The notes: a model not told the origin generated them from the letters alone. A DNA stretch of 56,480 nucleotides from an uncultured Flavobacteriales bacterium (GCA_946479285.1 CAMLFH010000030.1:1-56480); one strand, 5' to 3'; numbered from the stretch's first letter, positions 32,342 to 42,340 are shown. Numbers and translations: made by a program.

Positions 32342-34663
32342 ATGAAATTAGGAGTACTCATTTTAGTTGTTCTATTCACCAGCCTTTCATTCGGTCAGGG
32401 GAACGCAACCCTAAGCGGAACAGTTAAAGATAAATCAAAAGGAGAAGAACTTATTGGAGCAACGGTTCGGGTGAAAGACCAGAAACTGGGAGCTATCACA
32501 AATGAATACGGATTCTATTCCCTGACTTTGCCCGTTGGAAAATACACCATCCAGGTTTCATCGGTTGGTTATATCCTGCTGGAACAGGAAGTAGATCTTA
32601 CGGTGTCGCAATCGATCGACTTTCAGCTGAAAACCGAACAGGACGAAAAAGAGTTGGATGAAGTAGTTGTTTCCGCAGACAGACCGGATGGAAACGTGCG
32701 CGATCCTTTGATGGGTGTAGAGAAACTTGATCCGAAGGAAATTTCTAAGATCCCGGTGATCTTCGGGGAAAAGGATTTGATCAAGACTATGCAGCTGCTT
32801 CCCGGTGTGAAAAATGCCGGTGAAGGAAGTTCCGGATTCTATGTTCGCGGTGGTGGTGCAGATCAAAATCTCATCTTACTGGATGAAGCACCGGTTTATA
32901 ATGCCAGCCATTTATTGGGATTCTTCTCCACCTTCAATTCCGATGCGATCAAAGATGCCATGCTTTACAAAGGAAACCAACCGTCGAATTATGGTGGAAG
33001 ACTTTCTTCTGTGTTAGATATCAAAATGAATGACGGGAACCAAAAACGCTTCAATGTGGGCGGTGGGATCGGTTTGATCTCTTCCAAATTAATCGTAGAA
33101 GGCCCCATTGCAAAGGATAAAGCATCTTTCCTGATTTCCGGAAGAAGAACTTACGCTGATTTATTCCTGAAGTTATCCGATCGATTCAAGGACAACAAAT
33201 TGTTTTTCTACGATTTGAATGCAAAAGTAAACTACCGTATCGGGAAGAAAGACCGCTTATTTTTATCCGGCTATTTCGGAAGAGATAAGCTGGGATTGGG
33301 AGATGTCTTCGGAATTAACTGGGGAAATGCTACCGGAACATTACGCTGGAACCACATTATCAACGAAAAGTGGTTCTCAAACACCTCTTTCATTTACAGC
33401 AAATACGATTATAAAATCTCTATTTCCGGTGGAGATGTGAAATTCGATATTACATCACAAATCCAGGATTTCAACCTGAAACAGGAATTCCAGTGGTTTC
33501 CCAATAACAGGAACAAGGTGAAGTTAGGTTTGAATGTGATCAATCACGGAATTACTCCCGGGCAAATTGATGCAAATGAAGAATCAGGAATTAATGTGAA
33601 GCGCCTCAAACCAACTAATTCCATTGAGAATGCAATTTACATCACGAATGATTACACCATTACTGAAAACTTTACAATGAGTTACGGTTTGCGCGGTTCC
33701 AACTTAATGGCACTGGCAAGCGGTGACGAAATGTACACTTACAATCCTGACGGAACAGTTGCTACCACAGATACCTGGGTAAAAAACAAACTGCTGAAGT
33801 CTTATTTCTTCGTAGAACCAAGACTTTCTTTTAGCTGGCAGTATTTAAAAGGTCAGTCGATCAAAGCAGCTTATGCCAGAAATACGCAGAACATTCACCA
33901 GGTTTCCAATTCCACGTCCGGTTCACCAACAGATGTGTGGCTTTCTTCGAGCTTGAATATCAAACCGGAAGTTTCAGACCAGGTCGCTTTGGGCTGGTTC
34001 AAGAACTTCCTGGATAATAAATTGGAACTAAGCACCGAAATTTACTACAAATGGATGCAGAACCAATTGGACTATAAAAATGGTGCAAACGAGCAGGCTA
34101 ATGAGCGTTTGGAAGGAGAATTGCTTTCAGGGATCGGCCGGGCATACGGTTTGGAAATCATGTTGAAAAAGAAAAGCGGCAAATTTACCGGTTGGATCGG
34201 TTATACGCTTTCCCGCACTGAACGCAGAATTGACGGCATCAACGACGGAAAATGGTATTTGGCCAAACAAGACAGAACACACGATTTGTCGATCGTAGGG
34301 ATTTATGACATTACACCGAAATGGTCTATCTCGGCATTGTTTGTGTTTTACACCGGAAATGCGGTGACTTTCCCTTCCGGAAAATATCAGTTGGACGGTC
34401 AGACCTATTTCATTTACACGCAGCGAAACGGTTACCGCATGCCGAATTACCACCGATTGGATTTAGGCGTGACGTGGCTGCGCAAGAACACCAAGAAATT
34501 TGAAAGCAGTTGGAACTTCTCTATCTACAACGCTTATGCGCATGAGAACGCTTATTCCATTACATTCAGGGAGAACGCGGATGATCCATCCAAAACGGAA
34601 GCAGTTCAAACAACCCTGTTTCGAATAGTTCCGGCAATTACTTACAATTTTAAATTCAAGTAA
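32342..34663 (+). CDS. TonB-dependent outer-membrane receptor
   Basis: The 773-residue protein has a signal peptide (MKLGVLILVVLFTSLSFGQ), an N-terminal carboxypeptidase-regulatory-like domain at about 22-105 (GTVKDKSKGEELIGATVRVK, ITNEYGFYSLTLPVGKYT), a plug domain at about 125-240 (TMQLLPGVKNAGEGSSGFYV, RGGGADQNLILLDEAPVYN) and a 22-strand barrel ending in TYNFKFK. It imports or binds a ligand across the outer membrane with TonB energy. It is followed by a DUF4249 lipoprotein, a common receptor partner. The frame opens earlier at 32246, but the ATG at 32342 fits the signal peptide. The substrate is unknown. Confidence 0.93.
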   Translation: MKLGVLILVVLFTSLSFGQGNATLSGTVKDKSKGEELIGATVRVKDQKLGAITNEYGFYSLTLPVGKYTIQVSSVGYILLEQEVDLTVSQSIDFQLKTEQDEKELDEVVVSADRPDGNVRDPLMGVEKLDPKEISKIPVIFGEKDLIKTMQLLPGVKNAGEGSSGFYVRGGGADQNLILLDEAPVYNASHLLGFFSTFNSDAIKDAMLYKGNQPSNYGGRLSSVLDIKMNDGNQKRFNVGGGIGLISSKLIVEGPIAKDKASFLISGRRTYADLFLKLSDRFKDNKLFFYDLNAKVNYRIGKKDRLFLSGYFGRDKLGLGDVFGINWGNATGTLRWNHIINEKWFSNTSFIYSKYDYKISISGGDVKFDITSQIQDFNLKQEFQWFPNNRNKVKLGLNVINHGITPGQIDANEESGINVKRLKPTNSIENAIYITNDYTITENFTMSYGLRGSNLMALASGDEMYTYNPDGTVATTDTWVKNKLLKSYFFVEPRLSFSWQYLKGQSIKAAYARNTQNIHQVSNSTSGSPTDVWLSSSLNIKPEVSDQVALGWFKNFLDNKLELSTEIYYKWMQNQLDYKNGANEQANERLEGELLSGIGRAYGLEIMLKKKSGKFTGWIGYTLSRTERRIDGINDGKWYLAKQDRTHDLSIVGIYDITPKWSISALFVFYTGNAVTFPSGKYQLDGQTYFIYTQRNGYRMPNYHRLDLGVTWLRKNTKKFESSWNFSIYNAYAHENAYSITFRENADDPSKTEAVQTTLFRIVPAITYNFKFK

Positions 34664-34731
34664 GAGAAAGCATAGCTTTCGATGGGCATCCACGGAAGTG
34701 GATTGAATAATTAAATATAAATACGACAAAG

Positions 34732-35508
34732 ATGAAATTCATAATTACACTCCTATCTTTTGCAGTTCTTTTGGGTTTTGCAAGTTGTGAAAAAGTCATA
34801 GATGTGGACCTGAATGACACCGAACAAAAAGTGGTGATTGAAGGATTTATTTTAAGAGGTGATACTGTTCAGCGTATTCGAATCACAAAAACCCAGAACT
34901 TTGACGAAAGTACAGCTCCTCCGGCGGTCGACAATGCCAGCGTGACGGTCATTGATGATCTGGGAAATGCGGTAAGTTTTACTTCCGTTGGAAACGGTTG
35001 GTATGAAGCAGTCAATTACCCGGGGGTGGAAGGAAGAACTTATACTTTGACGGCTGTTGTGGACGGGAATTCCTACACAGGAAGCAGTACCATGGCTTTT
35101 TATCAGCCTTTCCAGGACTTGTACGTTGAGTTTTATCCTTTTGGTCCGGATACATTGATTTCCGTGGTTCCGGCTCATTTTGACCAGCAGGGAATCTCGA
35201 ATTACTACCAATTTCATGTTTATAGAAACGGAGAGCGGGACAAGAGCATATTCATCCAGGATGATCAGTTTACGGACGGAAACCTGGTGGTGGAACCTTT
35301 ATTTGTTTCGGAAGTGGAAATTGGAGATACGGTCCGGGTGGATTTATTCTGCATCGACAAACCGATTCATACCTATTTCAAACAATTGGGATCAAACTCA
35401 TCCAGCAGCGCCACACCAGCCAATCCGATCTCTAACCTGAGCGGCGGATGCGTGGGTTATTTCTCGGCAAGAACTTTTGATACCCGGACAATTATAGTTG
35501 GTCAGTAG
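34732..35508 (+). CDS. DUF4249-family lipoprotein
   Basis: The 258-residue protein has a lipoprotein signal peptide with the lipobox GFASC (Cys20) followed by [20 protein letters not shown], the hallmark start of DUF4249 proteins. The rest is beta-rich with Ig-like features ([13 protein letters not shown]). It follows the TonB receptor gene by 68 bases, which hold two small hairpins and no terminator. DUF4249 proteins usually pair with TonB receptors and are thought to act as surface-exposed partners; the ligand is unknown. Confidence 0.9.
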   Translation: MKFIITLLSFAVLLGFASCEKVIDVDLNDTEQKVVIEGFILRGDTVQRIRITKTQNFDESTAPPAVDNASVTVIDDLGNAVSFTSVGNGWYEAVNYPGVEGRTYTLTAVVDGNSYTGSSTMAFYQPFQDLYVEFYPFGPDTLISVVPAHFDQQGISNYYQFHVYRNGERDKSIFIQDDQFTDGNLVVEPLFVSEVEIGDTVRVDLFCIDKPIHTYFKQLGSNSSSSATPANPISNLSGGCVGYFSARTFDTRTIIVGQ

Positions 35509-35532
35509 CAGGAATTTGTAGTTCTATTTGCT

Positions 35533-35540
35533 TATCTTTG
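35533..35540 (+). promoter_or_regulatory. Promoter -7 box TATCTTTG for pyrF operon
   Basis: TATCTTTG lies 18 bases before the ATG at 35559 and contains the TTG where the longer frame would open, so the start at 35559 is preferred. Confidence 0.6.
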
Positions 35541-35558
35541 CTGGCTAAAAATGAAGAA

Positions 35559-36377
35559 ATGACAAGACAGGAATTGATTCAGCAGATTCGCGAAAAAAAA
35601 TCTTTTTTATGTGTTGGTTTGGACACCGACCTGGATAAGATTCCTGCTCATTTATTAGAGACAGAAGATCCTGTTTTTGAATTCAACAAAGCAATTATTG
35701 ATGCTACAAAAGATCTGTGCGTGGCATACAAACCGAATATTGCATTCTATGAAGCTCTCGGTCCGAAAGGTTGGGAATCACTGAAAAAAACGATCGATTA
35801 TATTCCGTCGCACTGCATGACCATTGCGGACGCAAAGCGCGGAGATATCGGGAATACTTCTACATATTACGCAAAAACCTTTTTTGAATATTTGAATTGT
35901 GATGCCGTAACGGTAGCTCCGTATATGGGAGAAGATTCGGTTACTCCTTTCCAGGAATTTGAAAATAAATGGGTGATCCTATTGGCTTTAACTTCCAATA
36001 AAGGCGCTTTGGATTTCCAGTTCACAACGGATGCTTCCGGTGAAGAATTGTATAAAAAAGTATTGAAGAAAAGCTCCAGATGGGGTTCTGAAAATAACCT
36101 GATGTACGTTGTTGGAGCAACACGTGCAGAAGGAATTGCAGAAGTGCGTAAATTGGTTCCCAATCACTTTTTCCTGGTTCCGGGAGTTGGTGCTCAGGGC
36201 GGAAGTTTGGAAGATGTTGCAAAATACGGTTGGAACAACGATTGCGGATTACTGGTAAACGCTTCAAGATCGATTATTTACGCATCAGGGGCAGATGATT
36301 TTGCGGCTGCTGCTAGAAAGGAAGCTCAAAAACTGCAGGAAGAAATGGCTCAAATTTTGACAGCGAAGAATTTCTAA
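35559..36377 (+). CDS. pyrF: Orotidine 5'-phosphate decarboxylase
   Basis: PyrF converts OMP to UMP, the last step of pyrimidine synthesis. The 272-residue protein is of the longer type (about 270 residues) found in Bacteroidota. It carries the substrate-binding [14 protein letters not shown], the catalytic [11 protein letters not shown] and VPGVGAQGG near the end. It is the first gene of an operon with a fatty acid hydroxylase (12 bases later) and mtnB. Confidence 0.95.
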   Translation: MTRQELIQQIREKKSFLCVGLDTDLDKIPAHLLETEDPVFEFNKAIIDATKDLCVAYKPNIAFYEALGPKGWESLKKTIDYIPSHCMTIADAKRGDIGNTSTYYAKTFFEYLNCDAVTVAPYMGEDSVTPFQEFENKWVILLALTSNKGALDFQFTTDASGEELYKKVLKKSSRWGSENNLMYVVGATRAEGIAEVRKLVPNHFFLVPGVGAQGGSLEDVAKYGWNNDCGLLVNASRSIIYASGADDFAAAARKEAQKLQEEMAQILTAKNF

Positions 36378-36389
36378 AACGGAATTTTT

Positions 36390-37280
36390 ATGATTGATTA
36401 CTTCGAAAAGCTCATCATTTTCATTGGTACACCGATCTACGTGTTCCTGATCCTTGGTGAAATTATCCTGAGTAATTGGCACAACCGGAATTTATACTCG
36501 GTTGGCGATACCATTCAGAACTTGTACCTGATGATTTCCAATATGGGAATCGATGTATTGATGCGGGGAATCACGCTGTTTGTTCTCTTATCCTTCTTTG
36601 ATCACCGATTGATTACCTGGAACACACATTCCTGGTATTACTGGACTTTGCTCTTCTTTGCGGAAGATTTTATCTTTTATTGGATTCACCGAATTGATCA
36701 CATGGTGCGTTTCTTTTGGGCCATTCACGTCACGCATCATTCCTCCGAACGGTTTAACCTGACGACCGGTTTCCGTTCTTCGGTTTTTCAACCGGTTTAT
36801 CGCTTTATTTGGTTCATTCCATTGGTGTTTTTAGGTTTCGAACCGTTTGATATTTTTATCATGTATTCGATTACTCAAACCTATGGAATTTTGGTCCATA
36901 CCAAGACTGTGAAAAAAATGGGCGTTTTAGAATATGTTTTGGTAACTCCTTCACACCACCGTGTGCATCACGCTTCCAATGTGGAATACCTGGATAAGAA
37001 CATGGGAATGATCCTGATTGTTTGGGACAAAATGTTCGGTACTTTCCAGGAAGAAATTGACGGACTTCCCATTCAATTCGGGTTGTATGAAAAGAAGGTC
37101 GACAATAATCCGGCGAACATCATATTCCACGAATGGGTTTCTATCTACAAGGATGTAAGCAAAACGAAAGGATTGAAGAATAAATGGCTGTATGTGACAA
37201 AACCACCCGGCTGGAGCCACGATGGAAGCACTATGACCTCGAAAGAATTACGCGATCACATCAAAGCACAAAATGATTAG
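36390..37280 (+). CDS. Sterol desaturase / fatty acid hydroxylase family membrane protein
   Basis: The 296-residue integral membrane protein has hydrophobic segments at about 5-25, 55-75, 85-100 and 145-165 and the three His clusters of the di-iron superfamily: HRIDH in FYWIHRIDHMVRF, HVTHH in WAIHVTHHSSERF, and HHRVHH in PSHHRVHHASN. Such enzymes hydroxylate or desaturate lipids with oxygen. The gene overlaps the mtnB start by 8 bases. The lipid substrate cannot be read from the sequence. Confidence 0.92.
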   Translation: MIDYFEKLIIFIGTPIYVFLILGEIILSNWHNRNLYSVGDTIQNLYLMISNMGIDVLMRGITLFVLLSFFDHRLITWNTHSWYYWTLLFFAEDFIFYWIHRIDHMVRFFWAIHVTHHSSERFNLTTGFRSSVFQPVYRFIWFIPLVFLGFEPFDIFIMYSITQTYGILVHTKTVKKMGVLEYVLVTPSHHRVHHASNVEYLDKNMGMILIVWDKMFGTFQEEIDGLPIQFGLYEKKVDNNPANIIFHEWVSIYKDVSKTKGLKNKWLYVTKPPGWSHDGSTMTSKELRDHIKAQND

Positions 37281-37887
37281 TATGGAGGAGGTAAAAAAAG
37301 AACTGGCTGATGTGATTCGGGCGTATCATCAAAAAGGATGGTCGCCGGCTACTTCTACCAATTATTCGTTTAGGTTGGCAGAAAGACCGGAAGTCATTAT
37401 CGTTTCCAAATCGGGAATCGATAAATCTGTTTTCTCCACAGCTGATTTTATGGAAGTAGATCTGAATGGAATGGCTCTTCCCGCATTTGAAGGAATCCGT
37501 CCGTCTGCAGAAACGCTGATCCATTGCAAATTGTACCAATTGTTCCCGGAAATGATGTGCATTGTTCACAGTCATTCGGTGTATTCGGTTTTGCAATCCA
37601 TGAAGAACCTGCAAGCTGTTTCATTGAGCGGCTATGAAGTTCTGAAAGGTTTTGAAGGTATAAAAACACACGAAACGAGTGTGGATGTTCCAATTTTCGA
37701 CAATACACAAGACATGCCTGCTTTTGCGGAAGTAATGGAAAACGAAAAACACCGACTCACAGTTCCTGCATTCATTATGCGCCAGCACGGAACATACGCC
37801 TGGGGAAGAAACCTCTTCGAAGCAAAACGCCACCTGGAAACCGCAGAATATTTATTTGAAGTAGATTGGAAATTTTCCAATAAATAG
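37273..37887 (+). CDS. mtnB: Methylthioribulose-1-phosphate dehydratase
   Basis: MtnB dehydrates methylthioribulose-1-phosphate in methionine salvage. The 204-residue aldolase-II-type protein shows SPATSTNYSFRL, the phosphate-binding region SKSGIDKS, the metal-binding HSHSVYS, and the C-terminal MRQHGTYAWG with its metal histidine. It starts inside the last codons of the hydroxylase gene (8-base overlap); a second ATG lies 3 codons in. The other pathway genes mtnD, mtnC and mtnA are at 43883-48481. Confidence 0.92.
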   Translation: MISMEEVKKELADVIRAYHQKGWSPATSTNYSFRLAERPEVIIVSKSGIDKSVFSTADFMEVDLNGMALPAFEGIRPSAETLIHCKLYQLFPEMMCIVHSHSVYSVLQSMKNLQAVSLSGYEVLKGFEGIKTHETSVDVPIFDNTQDMPAFAEVMENEKHRLTVPAFIMRQHGTYAWGRNLFEAKRHLETAEYLFEVDWKFSNK

Positions 37888-37971
37888 CCAACCATCAACG
37901 TTTGCCGGACGTTGTTAATTGATAGTATCAATTAAACGAAAACGGGAAAATTGACCAAAACGACATCTTTC

Positions 37972-39159
37972 ATGAAATTATTTTTGACTCTTTCGCTTGT
38001 ATTAACCACCTTGTCTGCTATCGGACAAACATTCTCACCTCAAAATAGTGGTGTGGCCAATCAACTCAATGCGATTGATTTTTCAAGTCCTTCCGTTGGA
38101 ATAGTTGTGGGTAGTTTTGGAGTAATCCGTAAAACGGTCGACGCAGGATTGAACTGGACTTCTTGCTTTTCGGGAGTGGCTTATGATTTGACCGGAATTG
38201 CGCATGTAAACGGATCTACCTACCTGGCAGTAGGAAAAGGAGGGACCATTCTCAAAACTACAAATGCCGGAACGAGTTGGTCTATTGTTAATTCAGGAAC
38301 AACGAACGACTTGACCGGAATTTTCGTCAATGGCTTGAATGTTTATGTTACAGGTATGAACGGAACAATTCTCGTTTCAGCGAATTCCGGAAACGCATGG
38401 ACAGCAACCAATACCGGAATCTCTTTTAAATTGAATAAGATCTTTTTTGTCTCCGAATACACTGGTTATGTAGTAGGTGACGGTGGGACGATCCTGAAAA
38501 CGATCAATGGTGGTCAGGCTTGGAATTTTCAAACCAGCGGCACCAATACGCATTCACTGACAGACATTTATTTCACCGATGGTAACACCGGAATAGTTAC
38601 AGGTGGAATTACCGGTACAAACGAAGCCATTATTTTGAGGACAACCAATGCCGGTTCTGTCTGGACTTCCGATGATTTTGCAGGGGCTGTTTTAAACGGT
38701 TTGGGATTCTACCCGGATAATTCCCTGGGCTTTGCAGTGGGCGGCAGTTTTTCCGGAAATACGAGCGTGATTCTAAAAACAACGGGTCAGGGAGCTTCCT
38801 GGTCACCGGTTGCTTCGAGTTCTTCACGCCAGTTGGCAGCTTGCTTTCCGGGCAACGGAATTGGTTATACTTGCGGATTGAACGGAACGATTTTGCGCCT
38901 TGCAACAAATACTGCCGGATTGGATGAGGACGAACAATTGGCAATCCAAATCAGCCCGAATCCGGGGAATGGGATCTTTGAAGTTTCCGGAGATTTGGCT
39001 TCTGAGTTCTCCATGGAAGTTTCAACGCTAAACGGGCAGCATGTTCTGGTTGTTGAAAATGGAAATCAAATCGATTTAACAGCTTATCCGAAAGGAATGT
39101 ATGTGGTTGTGATCCGATCGGGGTCTTCAACCGCAGTTAGGAAGCTGGTGAAGGAATAG
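37972..39159 (+). CDS. Secreted BNR/Ycf48-like repeat protein with type A T9SS domain
   Basis: The 395-residue protein has a signal peptide (MKLFLTLSLVLTTLSAIGQ) and a beta-propeller of Ycf48/BNR-type repeats of about 40-45 residues, each with GTILKTTNAGTSW-like motifs (residues about 25-315). The last ~75 residues form a type A sorting domain (ISPNPGNGIFEVSG, LNGQHVLVV, YPKGMYVVVIR, RKLVKE). The frame opens at a TTG 7 codons earlier, but the ATG fits the signal peptide. Likely secreted by T9SS; the ligand is unknown. Confidence 0.88.
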   Translation: MKLFLTLSLVLTTLSAIGQTFSPQNSGVANQLNAIDFSSPSVGIVVGSFGVIRKTVDAGLNWTSCFSGVAYDLTGIAHVNGSTYLAVGKGGTILKTTNAGTSWSIVNSGTTNDLTGIFVNGLNVYVTGMNGTILVSANSGNAWTATNTGISFKLNKIFFVSEYTGYVVGDGGTILKTINGGQAWNFQTSGTNTHSLTDIYFTDGNTGIVTGGITGTNEAIILRTTNAGSVWTSDDFAGAVLNGLGFYPDNSLGFAVGGSFSGNTSVILKTTGQGASWSPVASSSSRQLAACFPGNGIGYTCGLNGTILRLATNTAGLDEDEQLAIQISPNPGNGIFEVSGDLASEFSMEVSTLNGQHVLVVENGNQIDLTAYPKGMYVVVIRSGSSTAVRKLVKE

Positions 39160-39160
39160 G

Positions 39161-39451
39161 ATGAATTGGAGCCTTTTTATTATTGGATTTAACTTATTGC
39201 TGATTCTTCTGCAGTTAATTATCTTGATTAGGCAATTCAGGTCCGGAAGTAATTTTTCTTACCTGGTTTCTATCTGCGGTTTTTTCTGGGGATTTCTCTT
39301 CTATTTCTTTTTCGGATTCCCCCTGGATGAGGGAACCTGCCCCGAAAAAGAAATCCCGATTTTTGAAATTGGGTTCGGCACTTCAGCCGTTTTGGCAGGA
39401 ATTTCAGTGCTTTCTGTGTTTTTGAATTTCTTTCAAAAAAAGAATTCGTAA
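39161..39451 (+). CDS. Small three-helix membrane protein
   Basis: The 96-residue protein has three hydrophobic segments at about 4-24, 32-52 and 70-90 and ends in FQKKNS. Between the second and third is a short loop with one cysteine (DEGTCPEKE). It starts 1 base after the preceding BNR-type gene and converges on the minus-strand gene 39460. I do not recognise a family. Confidence 0.65.
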   Translation: MNWSLFIIGFNLLLILLQLIILIRQFRSGSNFSYLVSICGFFWGFLFYFFFGFPLDEGTCPEKEIPIFEIGFGTSAVLAGISVLSVFLNFFQKKNS

Positions 39452-39459
39452 ACCGCCCC

Positions 39460-40017
39460 TTAAATTTTCTGAACTTCCTGCACTTTTTCCATGACTTTAT
39501 CACTCAGAATGGAGTATTCTTCATCACTCATGGAACTTTTTGGCAGGAGCATATTCGTAATGTCGGAGCATATACTAATTGATCGTTGACTAATTGTTGC
39601 ATACTTCACCGCATCCCAATTTAATTTGATTTCCTCTTCATCCTGTATGTGCAGAATGAAGTTTTCGTTGAAAATAATCTTCAGGCTTTTGACATTTTCA
39701 GCCATTTTTAAAAATTCATGGACGGATTTTTTCCAGGCAATAATAGGTCGGGCAGCTTGCCAAAAACCATAAATCAAAGAAATAAATACTATACAGGAAA
39801 AAATAAACATTCCGCCCACACGGTTATTTAATGAATAAGTTGTGACCAAAGGAAAAAGAACTATGCCGGCAACTAAGCCCCATGAGATATCTTTTGTTTG
39901 CGGCCCAAAGAAATAAATGTGCTGGCGCTTGCTGAAATAGATATCCCGTAAATCTTCGATGTCGACTTTTAGGATGATTTCAGTTTGATTGTTTGATAAT
40001 TGATCTGTGGGATTCAT
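39460..40017 (-). CDS. Two-helix membrane protein, possibly YcxB-like
   Basis: The 185-residue protein (starting MNPTDQ) has two transmembrane segments at about 46-64 and 70-88, then a cytoplasmic domain of about 95 residues with LKIIFNENFILHIQDEEEIKLNWDAV and LLPKSSMSDEE, reminiscent of YcxB-like C-terminal domains that resemble PH folds. I chose the ATG at 40017 because a TATCTTTG promoter box (40042-40049) overlaps the TTG that the longer frame would use. The family match is tentative. Confidence 0.7.
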   Translation of the reverse strand: MNPTDQLSNNQTEIILKVDIEDLRDIYFSKRQHIYFFGPQTKDISWGLVAGIVLFPLVTTYSLNNRVGGMFIFSCIVFISLIYGFWQAARPIIAWKKSVHEFLKMAENVKSLKIIFNENFILHIQDEEEIKLNWDAVKYATISQRSISICSDITNMLLPKSSMSDEEYSILSDKVMEKVQEVQKI

Positions 40018-40041
40018 CGTGATACGATCATTTAATAGGAT

Positions 40042-40049
40042 CAAAGATA
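40042..40049 (-). promoter_or_regulatory. Promoter -7 box TATCTTTG for the YcxB-like gene
   Basis: The minus strand reads TATCTTTG, 24 bases before the ATG at 40017. Confidence 0.5.
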
Positions 40050-40060
40050 CAAGTTATGGT

Positions 40061-40399
40061 TTAATCCACTTCTTCCAATATTGAATTCCCTTTCGATTGA
40101 TCTCCCGAAGTCCATTGCCAGGTTTCATGCAGGCGGATTCGACCATCGGGTAAAATTTCGGGTTTAGATTGACAAATCCCGGTCATCAATTCGCCTTTTT
40201 GGTTCACCTGGTGATAGCGCATGTCGATATTTCCCTGATCATCTACCAAACCAATCAGCTGCCCACTAATAATTTGTCCGCCGGAGTAAGAGCAGGTCAA
40301 AATGTTTCCTTCCTGTTGATACTGAAAAAGCGTGTCTTCGGAAGTTTCGCCATTTTCGGTGTTGCTCACCGGTCTGAATTTTTTGTTGTGATAGTTCAT
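40061..40399 (-). CDS. Small conserved protein often mislabelled N-acetylglutamate synthase
   Basis: The 112-residue protein matches a widespread small family in Bacteroidota and Firmicutes: MNYHNKKFRPVSNTENGETS, LVDDQGNIDMRYHQVNQKGE, LMTGICQSKPEILPDGRIRL and ETWQWTSGDQSKGNSILEEV. Databases sometimes name these N-acetylglutamate synthase, but I see no GNAT acetyltransferase signature; it looks like an all-beta protein. The function is unknown. It starts 3 bases after a lipoprotein gene, so the two are likely cotranscribed. Confidence 0.85.
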   Translation of the reverse strand: MNYHNKKFRPVSNTENGETSEDTLFQYQQEGNILTCSYSGGQIISGQLIGLVDDQGNIDMRYHQVNQKGELMTGICQSKPEILPDGRIRLHETWQWTSGDQSKGNSILEEVD

Positions 40400-40402
40400 T
40401 AG

Positions 40403-40816
40403 TTAGTGACTAAAATAGCGGGAATAAATTGTCTGTGATTTAGAGAAATCACCAGGTTTTGTATCAATGTAATAAGATTCCCGCCAATGAGTTCCCGTTA
40501 AATGAATTTCCAGTTGGAAGAAACAGGTGTCCAAAGAATCCTTCTGCACAGGTAAAGTGAAGGATATGGCTGTTGGATTGAGTAAAAAATGATTCGTTTT
40601 AATGCCAAATAACTCTTTTTCATCTTTGTTTTTGTAAAGAGTGATACTGTAAATTTGTTTGTCTTCACAATTGCATACAATTGTTCGTGTTTCCGTATTT
40701 AGACTGAGGCATTGTGTTTTGGCACCTTTGCCCATTACGTCAAACATGGAGCCGCATGATTGGAATAAAAAGGGAATGACCAGTAAGATCAAAAATAGTT
40801 TTTTCTCTGCCATCAA
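40403..40816 (-). CDS. Hypothetical lipoprotein
   Basis: The 137-residue protein has a lipoprotein signal peptide with the lipobox FLFQSC (Cys21) followed by GSMFDVMGKG. The mature part is a single small beta-rich domain with several cysteines (CLS, VCNCEDK, DTCFFQ). A second ATG follows the first directly. It lies 54 bases after the secreted 256-residue gene. No family is recognised. Confidence 0.72.
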   Translation of the reverse strand: MMAEKKLFLILLVIPFLFQSCGSMFDVMGKGAKTQCLSLNTETRTIVCNCEDKQIYSITLYKNKDEKELFGIKTNHFLLNPTAISFTLPVQKDSLDTCFFQLEIHLTGTHWRESYYIDTKPGDFSKSQTIYSRYFSH

Positions 40817-40870
40817 TTTATATTTTTTCTCCGATAAAGATGCGAGAATTTTCCATCAATCCTTTCATTA

Positions 40871-41641
40871 CTAATTATACGATTCCCCGTCGTACTTCAA
40901 AACACGTTTCTTTTCGGGTTTGTTGGTGGTCTTTTCTTCGCATTTGCCTTTGATTCTCTCATTTAGTTTCACAGAACTGCGTTCCTTCACAACCAGGTTA
41001 AAATAACCTTTGGTTTTTTCAGTTTCAACTAAAAGAATGGCTTTTAGCTCTTCAAATCTCCCTTCACAATCCATATTCCATTCTCCGGCAGAAGACTCCA
41101 CTACATAATCCTTAAGCACTCGCCGTAGAATTGGACCTTCCTGAACAAAGAGTGAAAGCTGCACTTCTGAGTAGGGATTTGCGTTACTTCTTCCGTAATA
41201 ATTGGCCCGGATCCCAAATGCCCGGATTTCTTTGGTGAGCATATACGGCGCTGTATCAATGGTAAAGGATGAAATGTACACCGCATCCGAAAAGACAGAG
41301 TTCGTTTCTTCGAACTTTTGAAGAATTTTTCCTGTTTTGCTGTCCACAACTGCAATAATTGCATCGAGTGTAAACATTCCTTCATCTTCACCGATCAATT
41401 TAGGGACCACCACTACTGTTTGCGTTGGAGCATAAGGAAGTGCTTTTTCGGCCCAAAATTCCTCCTTCAATTCCGTTTCGGTGATACCAAGCTGTTTTAG
41501 AATGGGTTCTTTTAATTCGGATTTAGAAAAAGCACTAGTCCGCCGCGGAGGAAAGACTGAAGCTTCGTCTGGCAAAGACGAAAAGCTGTAGGAAAAATTA
41601 GAACCTGCCAGAAATGTGAAAATCAGGAGTAGCATCTTCAT
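40871..41641 (-). CDS. Hypothetical secreted protein
   Basis: The 256-residue protein has a signal peptide (MKMLLLIFTFLAGSNFSYS). The mature part contains VVVVPKLIGEDEGMFTLDAI followed by VVDSKTGKILQKFEET and a C-terminus rich in Lys and Glu (KRVLKYDGESYN). I do not recognise a family. It lies 28 bases after the 209-residue cytoplasmic gene and before a lipoprotein gene, in a run of small minus-strand genes. Confidence 0.72.
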   Translation of the reverse strand: MKMLLLIFTFLAGSNFSYSFSSLPDEASVFPPRRTSAFSKSELKEPILKQLGITETELKEEFWAEKALPYAPTQTVVVVPKLIGEDEGMFTLDAIIAVVDSKTGKILQKFEETNSVFSDAVYISSFTIDTAPYMLTKEIRAFGIRANYYGRSNANPYSEVQLSLFVQEGPILRRVLKDYVVESSAGEWNMDCEGRFEELKAILLVETEKTKGYFNLVVKERSSVKLNERIKGKCEEKTTNKPEKKRVLKYDGESYN

Positions 41642-41669
41642 TGGATCAATCTATAATTGCTGACAAAAG

Positions 41670-42299
41670 TTATGGTTTTAGTTCGTTTACCGGTTTTGCG
41701 GAATTGGTTTTACCCAGGAGGTCCAAAAAACGGGTGATGAGTTCTTTTATACGTTCCAATTGTTCCGCTTGTTTGATCTTTTCCTCCGAAATAAAATAGA
41801 GCATCGATTGGCCTTCCGGAGCTTTCTCGCTAAAAAGTCCGTATTCATCGGTCACTTCCAGGCGCAGCATTTCATCTCTTTGTTCCAAAAGCATTTTTTG
41901 GATGGACTTGTCGGAAAGGATTAACTGGATCTTCTCCCGGTCATTTCCTTTGATCATGAATTCCGGGTCAAAACTCCAATCTCCAACTTCAATGTCTTGC
42001 GCCCCGAAGAATTTTCCGATGGATGCGATGAGATCCTGGCGAAGTATTTTCATTTGAAGCTTGTCGGGAGAAATGAATGCTGCAATTGCTCTGAAATATT
42101 CACGTTCATAACTGCTTGACCCCGCAACGGTGGAATGTGTGTGAACCTGGAAAGTGATCTTAAACTGATTGTGATGGAAAATCACGGTATCTCCACATTG
42201 ATAGACATATTCACCGGTATTTTTCTGAGCGAATTGCCTCCAGGGTCCGGAAGTATCTTTTGGACGAAGAGCTCTGTAAATAGTTCTGATAAAAGACAT
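41670..42299 (-). CDS. Hypothetical cytoplasmic protein
   Basis: The 209-residue protein has no signal peptide or membrane segment. It contains HSTVAGSSSYEREYFRAIAA, DWSFDPEFMIKGNDREKIQL and a helical C-terminus (QAEQLERIKELITRFLDLLG). I do not recognise a family. A TATATTTA box on the minus strand at 42318-42325 may be its promoter. It heads the small minus-strand gene run 39460-42299. Confidence 0.72.
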   Translation of the reverse strand: MSFIRTIYRALRPKDTSGPWRQFAQKNTGEYVYQCGDTVIFHHNQFKITFQVHTHSTVAGSSSYEREYFRAIAAFISPDKLQMKILRQDLIASIGKFFGAQDIEVGDWSFDPEFMIKGNDREKIQLILSDKSIQKMLLEQRDEMLRLEVTDEYGLFSEKAPEGQSMLYFISEEKIKQAEQLERIKELITRFLDLLGKTNSAKPVNELKP

Positions 42300-42340
42300 G
42301 AGGTGATTTGTTTCAGGTAAATATACGAATTACCGGTTTG